Shown here in pieces: positions 43,659 through 53,028 of a stretch of 53,223 bases of DNA. Source of the DNA: Bacteroidales bacterium (GTDB lineage: Bacteria; Bacteroidota; Bacteroidia; Bacteroidales; UBA932); NCBI GenBank assembly GCA_017557535.1, contig JAFYYM010000056.1:1-53223 (forward strand), given 5' to 3'. The notes under the pieces were generated by a model, which searched no databases, was not told the origin of the DNA, and saw only the letters and a program-made list of their open reading frames with translations. The position numbers and the translations under genes were made by a program. The first letter of the stretch is position 1; each line of letters opens with the position of its first letter.

Positions 43659-43664
43659 TATCTT

Positions 43665-44633
43665 CTATTGATAATAAATTTTCAATGTATCCAATATGCC
43701 CTTTATGTATCCTACCCCGAACAAAGTCCCGTTCATCGAATAGCTCGGCCGGGAATTGTCCTCCCCTGCCATAGTTGGAACGTGGTCCGAACGAATGAGA
43801 CCGTCAAAACCTTCGTCATCATACATCTTGAGCATTGCCGGCATATCTGTGGGACCGTTATCATGGAAAGTCTCATGGAAACATGATGGATCCCCCTCAA
43901 CATCCCGGATGTGGATAAAGGATATTCTCTCATGCCATCTATGGAAAACAGAAGGAATATCCACCCCCATGGTCTTGTATGTACCTTGACAGAAAGTCAA
44001 GCAGTGGGAAGGACTGTCACATATCGAAAGAGCACGGTCTATACTCTCAGGAGAAATGAATATCCTGTCCACTCCCTCGATGCAAGGATAGGGAGGATCG
44101 TCGGGATGAAGACCCATCTTGACTCCTGCCTCCTCCGCAGTCGGAAGGACTTCATTAAGGAACCAAAGGTAATTATCCCAAACCCTTTCAGCACCAACAG
44201 GTGCATATTCCTTATCCGGCAAAGTTCCGGCAACAGAACAGTCAAAGCCTGTGACCAGGGCTCCGCCTCTTTCCCTTAAATCTTTGCTGGTCCTGAACCA
44301 TCCGGTCTGCATGAAATTATAGCAAAGCGTAGTTATCCCCAATTTTCCCATATTGTGAAGCATCTGCCTATAGTGCTCAGCATCCTCTTCCCTGCCAGGA
44401 AGCCCAAGTTTGATCCGAGTCATGTCGAACTGGTCTCCCTCCAGGGCGACAAGGTCGAATCCATGGGAGGCGAAATTATCTTTCGCCTCCCTCAAGGACT
44501 CGAAATCCCATATCGGCTTTTTCCCGGTCAACTCGGGAGCAAGTTTAGCCACCGCATACCTTATACCCATCTGGGCACATAAATCCCAGCGGATGTCAGG
44601 CTTGTCGGAAAAGAACAGATGGGAAAGTTTCAT
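43665..44633 (-). CDS. uxuA: Mannonate dehydratase
   Basis: It dehydrates D-mannonate to 2-keto-3-deoxy-D-gluconate in the cytoplasm. The TIM-barrel metal and catalytic segments are seen: KMGLHPDDPPYP, HCLTFCQGTY (metal Cys), ISFIHIRDVEGDP, FHETFHDNGPTDM and IRSDHVPTM. At 322 residues it is shorter than E. coli UxuA (394), mainly in an inserted helical region, like the short forms known in other phyla. It is the fifth gene of the operon, 14 bases after the GH115-like gene. With uxaC and the SDR it completes the conversion glucuronate to KDG. Confidence 0.93.
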   Translation of the reverse strand: MKLSHLFFSDKPDIRWDLCAQMGIRYAVAKLAPELTGKKPIWDFESLREAKDNFASHGFDLVALEGDQFDMTRIKLGLPGREEDAEHYRQMLHNMGKLGITTLCYNFMQTGWFRTSKDLRERGGALVTGFDCSVAGTLPDKEYAPVGAERVWDNYLWFLNEVLPTAEEAGVKMGLHPDDPPYPCIEGVDRIFISPESIDRALSICDSPSHCLTFCQGTYKTMGVDIPSVFHRWHERISFIHIRDVEGDPSCFHETFHDNGPTDMPAMLKMYDDEGFDGLIRSDHVPTMAGEDNSRPSYSMNGTLFGVGYIKGILDTLKIYYQ

Positions 44634-44647
44634 TCTACCAGATGGGA

Positions 44648-46750
44648 TTAATCCATGCTTTCTATAATCTTATGTATCCTTTTGTCAAGGTAATTCAAAT
44701 CAACCTTCCGGCAATCTCCATACCAGTTATCCCATTTCCCCGAACAATAATCCACTCCAGCCTTCTTTATGGCTTCCATTTCCCCTATGGCTGCCTTCAC
44801 ATTGATTCTGGCGGCCACCTTACTGCCGGACGCTAGATTCTGGCGAGCGAGAATCAGGTCCGCGGTAAACGCTGTGAAATGGTACATAAGCGTGGAAGGA
44901 TACACTATCGTGGTGTATGCAAATGGCTTTTCGTTTTCAGGGAGCCTCGAATAAAGGGCAGAAGAAAGATTCATTGCAAGTTCAAAGGAGGCTTTCTGAG
45001 CACAGAGAGCGGAATACCTCTGTGCCTCGCTGCTCAGTTGGACATCTCTTGTTTTATCTTTCAAGAGTTCCCCTTTGTTGAGGAAAATCGATTCTAAATG
45101 CTCATTTCGTGGGCTCTGTTCAGCAAACTCGACAACGAAGGGTTCTTCAAGGTCTTTGGGATTCCCCTGACCGGCAAGTTCCTTCTCTAGTTTGGACATC
45201 TCGCCACGACATATTCCGTGCATGTATCCATCGAGGAACATTGGGATCTTTGCAACAGGATGGAGTTGAAGAGAGTTATAATAAACATTATATGCCCTCA
45301 TCCAATCATCTCGATCAGAAGAGAAATGCTTTTCAACCCATTCTTTTGCCCACTCTCCCGGAGAAAATGCCTCCATGTTCCAAAGCATCTTGGACGTTGC
45401 GTCTATGTTGTATGTAAACTCCCTGACATCGCTGACGTTGAATATCGCATATTCCGATGTATTCTTCGAAACCGCATCTTGCATCATCCTGTAAGTCTTG
45501 GAGGCAGGAGTGAGCGGGGCCAGATGGGGGCCGTCCCCTATAAGGGCATGATGGTAATAGACGCCGTACTTGTTCTTATCTGTTCTCGGAACGGACCAGA
45601 AATCCGGAGTCCATTTCCAACCCGGACCATTGTCGGCGAACACGACTATTACATCATCGGGGAATTTGAGAAATCCCAGCCGGTTAAGGGCCGCTCCTTC
45701 CATCCACAGAGTTGTGGATATGTACCGGTTCTTTTTGGGAACTCCGATTTCGTCAAGGATCTCAACCTGCTTGGCGATAGCTTCGGAAATAATTTTACCT
45801 CTCCCTTCATTTGACTGGGGTATATTAGGATCAGCCGTCCATATAGGGTTGTCAGCGATACCGCGCAATCCAACTTGCCAGATTACATTGGGATATTTTG
45901 CCCATATCTTAGCAGTCTCCTTCCAGACTTCAATCATCTTTTCGGGATTGCTGAAATACGAGAATGACACATCTTCGCCCCTGTCCTTCCAATAATTCAG
46001 GTATGTATAACCACTGACGCCCATCGGTTCGATATGATGCATGGAAAGGAACACCCCTCTTCTGGCGCAAATATCAACCAACGCCTTCTCCGGAGGATTA
46101 GCCACATTGATGAAACTGGCTGGAATAATCAGGTTGTACCGGCTCCTGACCAGAGCCTCTGCCAGTTTCTCCATAATGTCCTGGTTGACTACAGTAGAAT
46201 AGAAAGGATAATCAAGTCTCCTGTTGCCACTAGGCTCCTTCCATCCAGTCAGCAGGTCCTCATCATTGATGAACCAGCCACGGAACTTGAAGCTCGGCGA
46301 ATCCTGATGGATAGAGACTTCGTCCCATGACAATGTGCTTTCCTCCGGATAGGGCGTATCATTCCAATAAGAAAGGGGATCCACTTTAAGATACCTTTCT
46401 ATGAAATCATATATTCCGAACATGGTCCCTCTGGCATCCGTCCCATAAATGGACAGGATGCCATTGGCGGCCACAACATCATATGATTCCCACTTCGAAC
46501 CATCCTCTTTGGTGCAGATGAAAACATCGCCAGCTTTTGGTTTCCTGCCTTTGATCAGTTGCATCTCGACTCCAGTTATCTTCTTGACATCAGCAACAAG
46601 GTCCCTGGCGGCAAGGGTGATGAACTCGGGCTCTCCCTTGGCAATTACCACCCTGGCTTTCTTCTGCGGGGAAACCAGCGAGAACGGTCCGGCGAAAACA
46701 GAGAGCGGAATGATAGTTAATAGAATGAGTATAAAAACCTTCTTAATCAT
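44648..46750 (-). CDS. GH115-like alpha-glucuronidase, short form
   Basis: An exported enzyme (signal peptide ending near SVFA, residue 20) of 700 residues. The order of blocks is that of GH115: an N-terminal alpha/beta domain (about 22-145), then the barrel beginning FKFRGWFINDEDLLTGW (154-170), SMHHIEPMGV, VIWQVGLRGIADNPIW, STTLWMEGAA, VVFADNGPGWKW, YYHHALIGDGPHL and VSDVREFTYNIDA, and an all-helical domain to the end. GH115 enzymes cut alpha-1,2-linked (4-O-methyl-)glucuronate from internal xylose or similar residues. Typical members are 830-960 residues with a C-terminal beta-sandwich; that part is missing here. The gene follows susD by six bases and precedes uxuA. Confidence 0.82.
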   Translation of the reverse strand: MIKKVFILILLTIIPLSVFAGPFSLVSPQKKARVVIAKGEPEFITLAARDLVADVKKITGVEMQLIKGRKPKAGDVFICTKEDGSKWESYDVVAANGILSIYGTDARGTMFGIYDFIERYLKVDPLSYWNDTPYPEESTLSWDEVSIHQDSPSFKFRGWFINDEDLLTGWKEPSGNRRLDYPFYSTVVNQDIMEKLAEALVRSRYNLIIPASFINVANPPEKALVDICARRGVFLSMHHIEPMGVSGYTYLNYWKDRGEDVSFSYFSNPEKMIEVWKETAKIWAKYPNVIWQVGLRGIADNPIWTADPNIPQSNEGRGKIISEAIAKQVEILDEIGVPKKNRYISTTLWMEGAALNRLGFLKFPDDVIVVFADNGPGWKWTPDFWSVPRTDKNKYGVYYHHALIGDGPHLAPLTPASKTYRMMQDAVSKNTSEYAIFNVSDVREFTYNIDATSKMLWNMEAFSPGEWAKEWVEKHFSSDRDDWMRAYNVYYNSLQLHPVAKIPMFLDGYMHGICRGEMSKLEKELAGQGNPKDLEEPFVVEFAEQSPRNEHLESIFLNKGELLKDKTRDVQLSSEAQRYSALCAQKASFELAMNLSSALYSRLPENEKPFAYTTIVYPSTLMYHFTAFTADLILARQNLASGSKVAARINVKAAIGEMEAIKKAGVDYCSGKWDNWYGDCRKVDLNYLDKRIHKIIESMD

Positions 46751-46756
46751 TGGAAA

Positions 46757-48442
46757 CTAATTTGTGTAACCAGGATTCTGTTCAATCTTGGCTCCGGTAT
46801 TAGCCTCTATGAACGAATATGGTATGGGGAAGAGTGCCATATAATCTTGGACTTGACTACCTTGGTACTCGTTGTATTTCCTCGTACGCTCCACAAACTT
46901 GCCTGTACGGTAAAGTGTAAGTTTCCTTCTTTCCTCAAGGGTTAGTTCTCGAGCTCTTTCATCTAGGATATAGTCGATGGTGACCTCTGAAGGAGTAACA
47001 TCGCTTGCATTTGCCCGCCTTCTGACCACATTGATATCCTCCGCGGCCTTGTCTTTCTGGTTGTTGTACATATAAGCTTCAGCGCGAATAAGATAGGTCT
47101 CGGCAAGCCTGAGCATGTACTGATCGGCATATGTATTGCCGGCAGCTGTTGTCAAGGTCTTGAGATCCTTGTCTGCATAGAGTGCCTCGGGATGGTCTCC
47201 GGGACATGTAGCCTTGGTAAGCCAAGGATACCACCTCCAGTTCTGGGCCTTGTAGTTCTTGCTCATAGTTTCAGGATCTATCAATGACTTTCCATAGTAT
47301 TTGGAAGTGGGGAGGTCATACACTGCCGTGCGAACAATGTTGACTGCGGAATTCCTCATGTCATTGTCAAAGTCTTTTCCCCAGTTTTGGTTCAGATGCC
47401 ATTCCGTGGTTCTCATGAAAGATACGCCACGTCCTGCACTGTTGAAATTGGAACGCCCGAGTCCGTTTGCAACAAAAGCAGGATTGCCCTCAGGGTCTGT
47501 ACATAGATATGTACAGGGGCAATGATGCCTCTCCAATGGAAAGATATAGCTACCTGTGGTGACTGTAAATCCGCCAATGACGTCCTCCTCCATCTGGATT
47601 ACCCATAGGGCTTCAGTATTGCCTGCACTCTTCCGGTTCTGGTTCTTGCGTTGGAAAAGATCGAAATAAACATCTCCCTCGGGAACCGCACTCACCCTAG
47701 AACCGAAACGTTTAGTCATCAAGGCAGTATTTGAATCATTAATCACATCGCTCGCAGCCTGGATCGCCGCAGGATAATCACCTAGTGAAATACAGGTCTC
47801 GGCAAGATAGTGCTTTGCAACAAGATCGGAAACTTTACCATCAACAACGTCGTTGATTTTAGGAAGATTTGACGAGGCATATTCAAAATCTTCCCTCATG
47901 AACTTCAAAACCTCCTCTTTGCTGTCTCTTTGGAAATCATCCTTTGGAGAAATGATTTCCTCCCTGTTGATGGGTACTCCACCGAAATAATATACGAGTG
48001 TCCTGTATGCAAATGCCCTGAAGAATCTTGCTTCTGCCAAGATTAACGTCTTTTGAGCTTCCGTTAGTTCTGAGTCTTGCACCCTGGAGAAAATGGTATT
48101 GGCATTCTTGATAAGTTCGTACTGGTTCTCCCAGATTATCTTTACCAACCATCCAGAAGGGACATAATGAGCAACAAGGTCTCCCATACGGTCGGTGTTC
48201 CGGCGGGCATTGTAAGCAATGTCCGTTCCGAGCATACAGTAAAACCCCATTTCGCTATATTCATAAGACCGAACCATATTATAAAGTCCGGTTAGGGCAC
48301 TCTGATAATCAGAATAAGAAACATAGGCATTCTCCAAACTCAGGAAGTCCTGGGGAACTTCTTTCAGGAATTCCTCCTCATTGCAGGAAGAAAGGCTAAG
48401 GGCGCTTACGGCCAAACAAACATATAATAGTATCTTTTTCAT
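46757..48442 (-). CDS. susD-like: SusD/RagB-family outer-membrane glycan-binding lipoprotein
   Basis: A 561-residue surface lipoprotein; lipobox SLSSC (C20). It has the family's N-terminal TPR-like helices (YSDYQSALTGLYNMVRSYEYS), the central AEARFFRAFAYRTLVYYFGGVPI segment and the C-terminal YLIRAEAYMYNNQKDKAAEDINVVRRRANA and ELTLEERRKLTLYRTGKF blocks. SusD proteins cap the SusC channel and bind the oligosaccharide. It lies 12 bases after susC. Together the pair marks the operon as a polysaccharide-utilization locus. The C-terminus ends in YTN. Confidence 0.95.
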   Translation of the reverse strand: MKKILLYVCLAVSALSLSSCNEEEFLKEVPQDFLSLENAYVSYSDYQSALTGLYNMVRSYEYSEMGFYCMLGTDIAYNARRNTDRMGDLVAHYVPSGWLVKIIWENQYELIKNANTIFSRVQDSELTEAQKTLILAEARFFRAFAYRTLVYYFGGVPINREEIISPKDDFQRDSKEEVLKFMREDFEYASSNLPKINDVVDGKVSDLVAKHYLAETCISLGDYPAAIQAASDVINDSNTALMTKRFGSRVSAVPEGDVYFDLFQRKNQNRKSAGNTEALWVIQMEEDVIGGFTVTTGSYIFPLERHHCPCTYLCTDPEGNPAFVANGLGRSNFNSAGRGVSFMRTTEWHLNQNWGKDFDNDMRNSAVNIVRTAVYDLPTSKYYGKSLIDPETMSKNYKAQNWRWYPWLTKATCPGDHPEALYADKDLKTLTTAAGNTYADQYMLRLAETYLIRAEAYMYNNQKDKAAEDINVVRRRANASDVTPSEVTIDYILDERARELTLEERRKLTLYRTGKFVERTRKYNEYQGSQVQDYMALFPIPYSFIEANTGAKIEQNPGYTN

Positions 48443-48454
48443 GATATCTGCCTT

Positions 48455-51400
48455 TTAGAAAGTTAAATCAATACCAAGGGAATAACTACGCATTACAGGG
48501 CGAGAAGCGGCGCTGGCGCCAAGACCCATTTCAGGATCCCATCCTACCCACTTCGTAAACGTAAGAAGATTCTTTCCTGCAAATGAGAGAGCAAGATCCT
48601 CTGCTCCGATTTTTTTAACCATCCTTTTACCTAGTCTGTATGAAAGGGAAAGGTCCTGCAGGCGGACAAAATTGCGCTGCTGATAGAGTTGACCGGGAAC
48701 TTTCGGAGTAACCCAAGTCACGGCAAAGATTCCATCCGGATTTCTGGGTGACCAGAAATCATTGAATGTGAACGCATTCTGATTCTGCGCATTTCCTGCT
48801 GTTGAATAATTCCTTCCACCGTTGGCACCCATATAACCATCCTTTCCTCCGTTAATTATGTTTACGAGGAAGGACAACGAAAGGTTTCTGTACCTGAATC
48901 TATTTGTTATTCCAAGCCTGAATGCCGGCTCGGTATGTCCAAGGATAATACGGTCTTCGGCGGCGGTTATATCATAAGCCTCGCCATTTCCAAAATCGTG
49001 CAGTTTATAAGTACCAGGATACCATCCCGAAGGGATATTGTCATTGAGTTGCCATATTCCGTCAACTTGATAATCGTAGATCGTTCCTATAGGCTGTCCA
49101 ATGAACAAGCCACTTGTAATAAGGTCATCCTCCTTGCCATCACCGTCATCATCTTTACCGAGAAGGCTGACGATACGGTTATTGTTTGCTGAAAATGCCG
49201 TAGAAATACTCCATTCGAAATCCTTGGTCAGTACGGGAATACCTGTTAACATTATCTCCACTCCGTTGTTCCGGATATTACCCAAATTGGTAGTGACCTG
49301 GGTAAAACCAGTTGTAGAAGGGAGAGACATCGGCCAGAGAAGATCCCTTGTCATGGAATTGTAATAATCGACACTTCCTTCCAACCGATTCTTGAAGAAA
49401 CCAAAATCCAATCCGACGTTGAACTCATTAGTGGTTTCCCATTTAAGGCTCTTGTTCGCCATCGTTGAAACATTGGTTCCGATTGAAGTTCCCGCTCCGT
49501 CACCGAAAACATAGTTTTGAGATGATGACACCTGGGCAAGAGAAGAATACCTCGCTACCTGATTACCTGTACTACCATAACTAACACGGACCTTCAGATT
49601 ATTGATCCAAGGACTATTCTTCATGAAATTCTCCTGTGAGATCACCCACGCCAAACCGGCAGAGGGAAATATTCCGAATTTGTAATTCTCGGCAAAACCA
49701 CTGAAACCATCCCTACGTACCGTGGCAGTGAAAAGATATTTCTGAGCGTAGCCATAAGTCAGACGAGCCATCTGATAAAGATTCGACTGGGAGTAAGCTG
49801 CGGAACTGATTGTTTGAGTCTCGGCGAATTCCAGAGCATTGTAACTTAGAGTGGTGTTGCTGAAACCGACACCCTTGGCCACGGTTTCATCATGTTGTTG
49901 ACGGTTGACTCCATAAACAAGAGTCACGCCCAGATTGTGCTGGCCGAAAGTGCGATTATAGCTTAAAATGTTGTCCAGCAGCCAATAATTGTCATCTGCA
50001 TAGGTTTTTTGTCCCTGTCCCTGGAAATTGCTCTTGTATTCGTTGAAATTACCGTTGTTAGCTGCGTTTAGACGATAGCTGTAATTGAGCCGGTATTGGA
50101 GACCCGTAATCCACGGGAAGTCGATTATTCCATAAAGGGCGGTGCTTATCTGATGTTTCTTTTCAAGATCGTCCGACTTTGTAAACAAGAATGGATTCAA
50201 TGTAACTTGTCCGCTGGGATTGTGAGCAAAACTGCCGTCTTCTTCATACGGAGTCACAACAGGATTCATTACTATTAAGTCAGAGATTTCCGGGGACTCT
50301 CCGGAAAAGTCCAGGAATGCAAGAAACGTGTTTGTTCCTATCTTCAGCCAATCTGTAACATTGACATCCATGTTAACTCGAAGAGTATTCCTTTTATACG
50401 TGTCATTCATGGTGATACCCTTAATGTCGGAATGGCTTCCTGAGATGTAATATGAGGCTGTCTTCGATCCACCAGCTACAGTAACATTATGTTTAAACAC
50501 ATGACCCATATTCGTGCATTCATCCCACCAGTCGAACTCGGTGCCATTCTTTATTCCAGCGATAGTCGGGGCAAAAATCTGAGCCATGGTGTAGTCCCAT
50601 TCAGGATTCTCTTGGGTGTAGCCGGATTCCTTTGTATAAGCTTTTTCATATTCAATGTCGCGCATCCTTTTCAACCATTCATCTCTGCCAAGAAAATGGG
50701 TGTTGACAGTTGGCTCACTGAATCCAAAGGTTCCATTGTATGTGATCTTAGGGGCCACGTCCCTCCTTCCTCCTTTGGAGGTAATGATAAGAACTCCGTT
50801 CGCGGCTTGAGCGCCGTAAACAGCCTTGCTGCTCGCATCTTTCAGCACGTCAATCGAAGCGATGTCGGCCGGATTAAGATCATTGATGCGTCCAGTGTAG
50901 ATGATTCCGTCAAGGACGATCAGAGGATTGGTGTTTCCATTGATGGTAGTCTGACCACGGACTTCTATCGAAGGGTTTGCACCGGCCTGGTTGGTCTGGC
51001 CGATGTTCAGTCCTGCTACTGTTCCGTGCAAGGACTCCATTATGCCGGTGTTAGGGGTTTGCTTGAAAGTTTCAAGGTCCGCCCTAATAACCGACCCGGT
51101 CAGGTCTTTCTTCTTAGCAGTACCGTATCCTATGAAAACCACTTCATCAAGAATTACCGAGGACTCTGACAAAAGCACTTCAATCAAAGACCGTGACCCT
51201 ACCTCGATCTCTTGTGTTGTATAGCCAATCATAGATACCTCAAGGATGCCGTCTTGAGGCACCCTTGTCAAGTTTGCAACGCCGTCGTTGTCAGTAACGG
51301 CCCCATTATCCGTACCTTTGACAATGACGCCGGCTCCAACCAAAGGTCCTACCTCGTCAGATACTCTGACTTTTACCGACCCTGTCTGGGCAAAAGCAGG

Positions 51401-51472
51401 AAGACAGGCAAGGCACAAAGCCAACAAGACAGTCAGTCCTGTTACTTCGATGTTCTGTTTCTTTAGTATCAT
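48455..51472 (-). CDS. susC-like: SusC/RagA-family TonB-dependent outer-membrane receptor
   Basis: A 1005-residue outer-membrane importer of oligosaccharides. The signal peptide ends near PAFAQ (25-29). A carboxypeptidase-D-like regulatory domain follows (about 30-110), then a TonB-box-like stretch LDEVVFIGYGTAKKKDLTGS, the plug with GQTTINGNTNPLIVLDGI and DASSKAVYGAQAANGVLIITSKGG, and a long beta-barrel ending in SYSLGIDLTF with the C-terminal phenylalanine needed for Bam assembly. Energy comes from TonB/ExbBD, which are not in the window. It starts ten bases after the GH39-like gene, as in one transcript. Confidence 0.96.
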   Translation of the reverse strand: MILKKQNIEVTGLTVLLALCLACLPAFAQTGSVKVRVSDEVGPLVGAGVIVKGTDNGAVTDNDGVANLTRVPQDGILEVSMIGYTTQEIEVGSRSLIEVLLSESSVILDEVVFIGYGTAKKKDLTGSVIRADLETFKQTPNTGIMESLHGTVAGLNIGQTNQAGANPSIEVRGQTTINGNTNPLIVLDGIIYTGRINDLNPADIASIDVLKDASSKAVYGAQAANGVLIITSKGGRRDVAPKITYNGTFGFSEPTVNTHFLGRDEWLKRMRDIEYEKAYTKESGYTQENPEWDYTMAQIFAPTIAGIKNGTEFDWWDECTNMGHVFKHNVTVAGGSKTASYYISGSHSDIKGITMNDTYKRNTLRVNMDVNVTDWLKIGTNTFLAFLDFSGESPEISDLIVMNPVVTPYEEDGSFAHNPSGQVTLNPFLFTKSDDLEKKHQISTALYGIIDFPWITGLQYRLNYSYRLNAANNGNFNEYKSNFQGQGQKTYADDNYWLLDNILSYNRTFGQHNLGVTLVYGVNRQQHDETVAKGVGFSNTTLSYNALEFAETQTISSAAYSQSNLYQMARLTYGYAQKYLFTATVRRDGFSGFAENYKFGIFPSAGLAWVISQENFMKNSPWINNLKVRVSYGSTGNQVARYSSLAQVSSSQNYVFGDGAGTSIGTNVSTMANKSLKWETTNEFNVGLDFGFFKNRLEGSVDYYNSMTRDLLWPMSLPSTTGFTQVTTNLGNIRNNGVEIMLTGIPVLTKDFEWSISTAFSANNNRIVSLLGKDDDGDGKEDDLITSGLFIGQPIGTIYDYQVDGIWQLNDNIPSGWYPGTYKLHDFGNGEAYDITAAEDRIILGHTEPAFRLGITNRFRYRNLSLSFLVNIINGGKDGYMGANGGRNYSTAGNAQNQNAFTFNDFWSPRNPDGIFAVTWVTPKVPGQLYQQRNFVRLQDLSLSYRLGKRMVKKIGAEDLALSFAGKNLLTFTKWVGWDPEMGLGASAASRPVMRSYSLGIDLTF

Positions 51473-51482
51473 ATTATTTGTT

Positions 51483-52919
51483 TTATAAGGTTTGTTTAAA
51501 GCTTATACGACTTTTGTCTACAATGTAAACAGGGCAATCATATACCGGTACGGTAAAGGTCCAGTCTGAACCTTGCCTGGTATATTCGACTTTATAGACA
51601 TTTCCTGTCCTTATGTCAACACAAACGGGCTTGCGGAAATTGCCATACTTGACGGTTATCTGTACCGGGGTGAGAGTAACATTGTCATCAGGAACCTTGG
51701 AATCCTCCCATACGACAAATGAATTGAGACCCTTCGAATCCTTGAACTCATAAACCGACCAAGAGCCGTCAGCATTTATGGTAATATTGTTATGATTAAC
51801 TACCTCTTCCATAAGGTCCCATACAGCAACAAGATTCTGGACTGCAAAATATGCCTGCTTGCGGCGAAGGATATTATTGTCGTCATCCGATTCAAGAAGC
51901 CCCTTTACATTTTTTATATTGATGGCATCAGAGTCCTTGAAATAGTTCATGTCGCAGATACAGAATATCGTAGTCGCGATGTCTCTTCCACGATCACCTA
52001 ACATCCTTCTCAACGCCCACTTTCCCTGGGATATCTCGGACCAGTCGTACTTGGAGATGGCTCCTCCCATGTAACCTTTGGAGGGCGCTCCAGTTTCACC
52101 TTGTCGAAGGATGATCTTCTTTGAATATTTATCCAAGGAATCACGCATAGCATCGACAGTTTTGTACATGTCTTCGGGGCGGTAATGATAAAAATGATAG
52201 GATATCCAGTCGAAAAGATCGAGTTTACCGGCATCTCTTATCATTGTCATACAGTTGACAAACTCATTAGGACGCCAATCTGCCCATGCGAAACCAGCTA
52301 TCCTGGCATCGGGATCGATTCTCTTTATTATTTCTGCCGTGCGGATTTGGAGGTTAACAAGCGAAGTTTGGTCTTGGAAGAACGACTCGTTTATGTCAGG
52401 TTCGTTCCAGATTTCCCACTCGTGAACCTTCCCCTTGTATCGGGTTGCCATCGCTTCTACCCATCTGTCCCAAGCAGCTAAGGCTTCCTCCGAAGTAGGC
52501 CAGCCTCCCGCAAGATACTTGGTTCCTCCACCCTCATAGATTGGATTTCCATACGATGTCTCCAACCATGGTTCAAGGCCACGAGATACTGCATCATCGA
52601 TTATGGAATCCAGCCAGGCGAAATCATACACGCCTTTTTCCTTCTCTGTCTTTGCCCAACCACCCTGAAGCCGTATCTTTCTAATACCAAGCGCTTCCAG
52701 ATAGTCCTTGTACTTGTGATAATCGGCATAATCCCTGTCTAGAACCTCACAACCAACAGTAAGGTCATTATTAGTCTGAGCCAAGGTCTTCGGTGCTACC
52801 ACTCCTAAGAGTTTGGCATCTGTCACAGTTTGTGTCAGTTCCGGATTCACCGGGACTGATCTGCACTGAATCACCAAAAAAAACAATGCAGCTAGAATTG
52901 GTAAGTGAAGATATCTCAT
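51483..52919 (-). CDS. GH39-like clan GH-A glycoside hydrolase lipoprotein
   Basis: A 478-residue exported (beta/alpha)8-barrel hydrolase. The signal ends in a poor but usable lipobox LVIQC (C19). The barrel starts near residue 55; the acid/base glutamate is E173 in WEIWNEPDIN and the nucleophile glutamate E275 in ILRQGETGAPS, which are the two strand-4 and strand-7 carboxylates of retaining clan GH-A enzymes. The sequence around YDFAWLDSIIDDAVSRGL and YHFYHYRPED resembles GH39 beta-xylosidase/arabinosidase-type proteins, with a small beta domain at the C-terminus. It is the first gene of the operon, before susC. Family within clan GH-A is tentative; GH5- or GH30-related branches cannot be excluded. 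Confidence 0.78.
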   Translation of the reverse strand: MRYLHLPILAALFFLVIQCRSVPVNPELTQTVTDAKLLGVVAPKTLAQTNNDLTVGCEVLDRDYADYHKYKDYLEALGIRKIRLQGGWAKTEKEKGVYDFAWLDSIIDDAVSRGLEPWLETSYGNPIYEGGGTKYLAGGWPTSEEALAAWDRWVEAMATRYKGKVHEWEIWNEPDINESFFQDQTSLVNLQIRTAEIIKRIDPDARIAGFAWADWRPNEFVNCMTMIRDAGKLDLFDWISYHFYHYRPEDMYKTVDAMRDSLDKYSKKIILRQGETGAPSKGYMGGAISKYDWSEISQGKWALRRMLGDRGRDIATTIFCICDMNYFKDSDAINIKNVKGLLESDDDNNILRRKQAYFAVQNLVAVWDLMEEVVNHNNITINADGSWSVYEFKDSKGLNSFVVWEDSKVPDDNVTLTPVQITVKYGNFRKPVCVDIRTGNVYKVEYTRQGSDWTFTVPVYDCPVYIVDKSRISFKQTL

Positions 52920-52941
52920 GATACCGTCTTGAAATTAATTA

Positions 52942-52958
52942 GTTTTATATTATAAAAT
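52942..52958. repeat. AT-rich palindromic repeat, left copy
   Basis: TTTTATA-T-TATAAAA is a perfect 15-base palindrome within GTTTTATATTATAAAAT. The same 17 bases occur in reverse orientation at 53033-53049. The left copy lies 23 bases upstream of the GH39-like ATG, inside the expected 5' leader of the operon. Confidence 0.55.
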
Positions 52959-52974
52959 GATTATGGGTTGGTCA

Positions 52975-53010
52975 TAAATATACTTAATTTTTAATTAACT
53001 AAACCGGTTT
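52975..53010 (-). promoter_or_regulatory. Candidate operator and promoter of the uronate operon
   Basis: AAACCGGTTT (53001-53010) is a perfect 10-base palindrome of the kind bound by LacI-family repressors. On the minus strand a TATATTTA box (52982-52975, one mismatch to TAnnTTTG) lies 18 bases downstream, giving a start of transcription near 52968 and placing the palindrome around position -37, where a bound repressor would block polymerase. TTAATT-TTT-AATTAA (52984-52998) is a further palindrome between them. The -33 box is poor, so the promoter call is weaker than the palindrome. Confidence 0.45.
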
Positions 53011-53028
53011 CGTTGAGACTTGTTTTTT

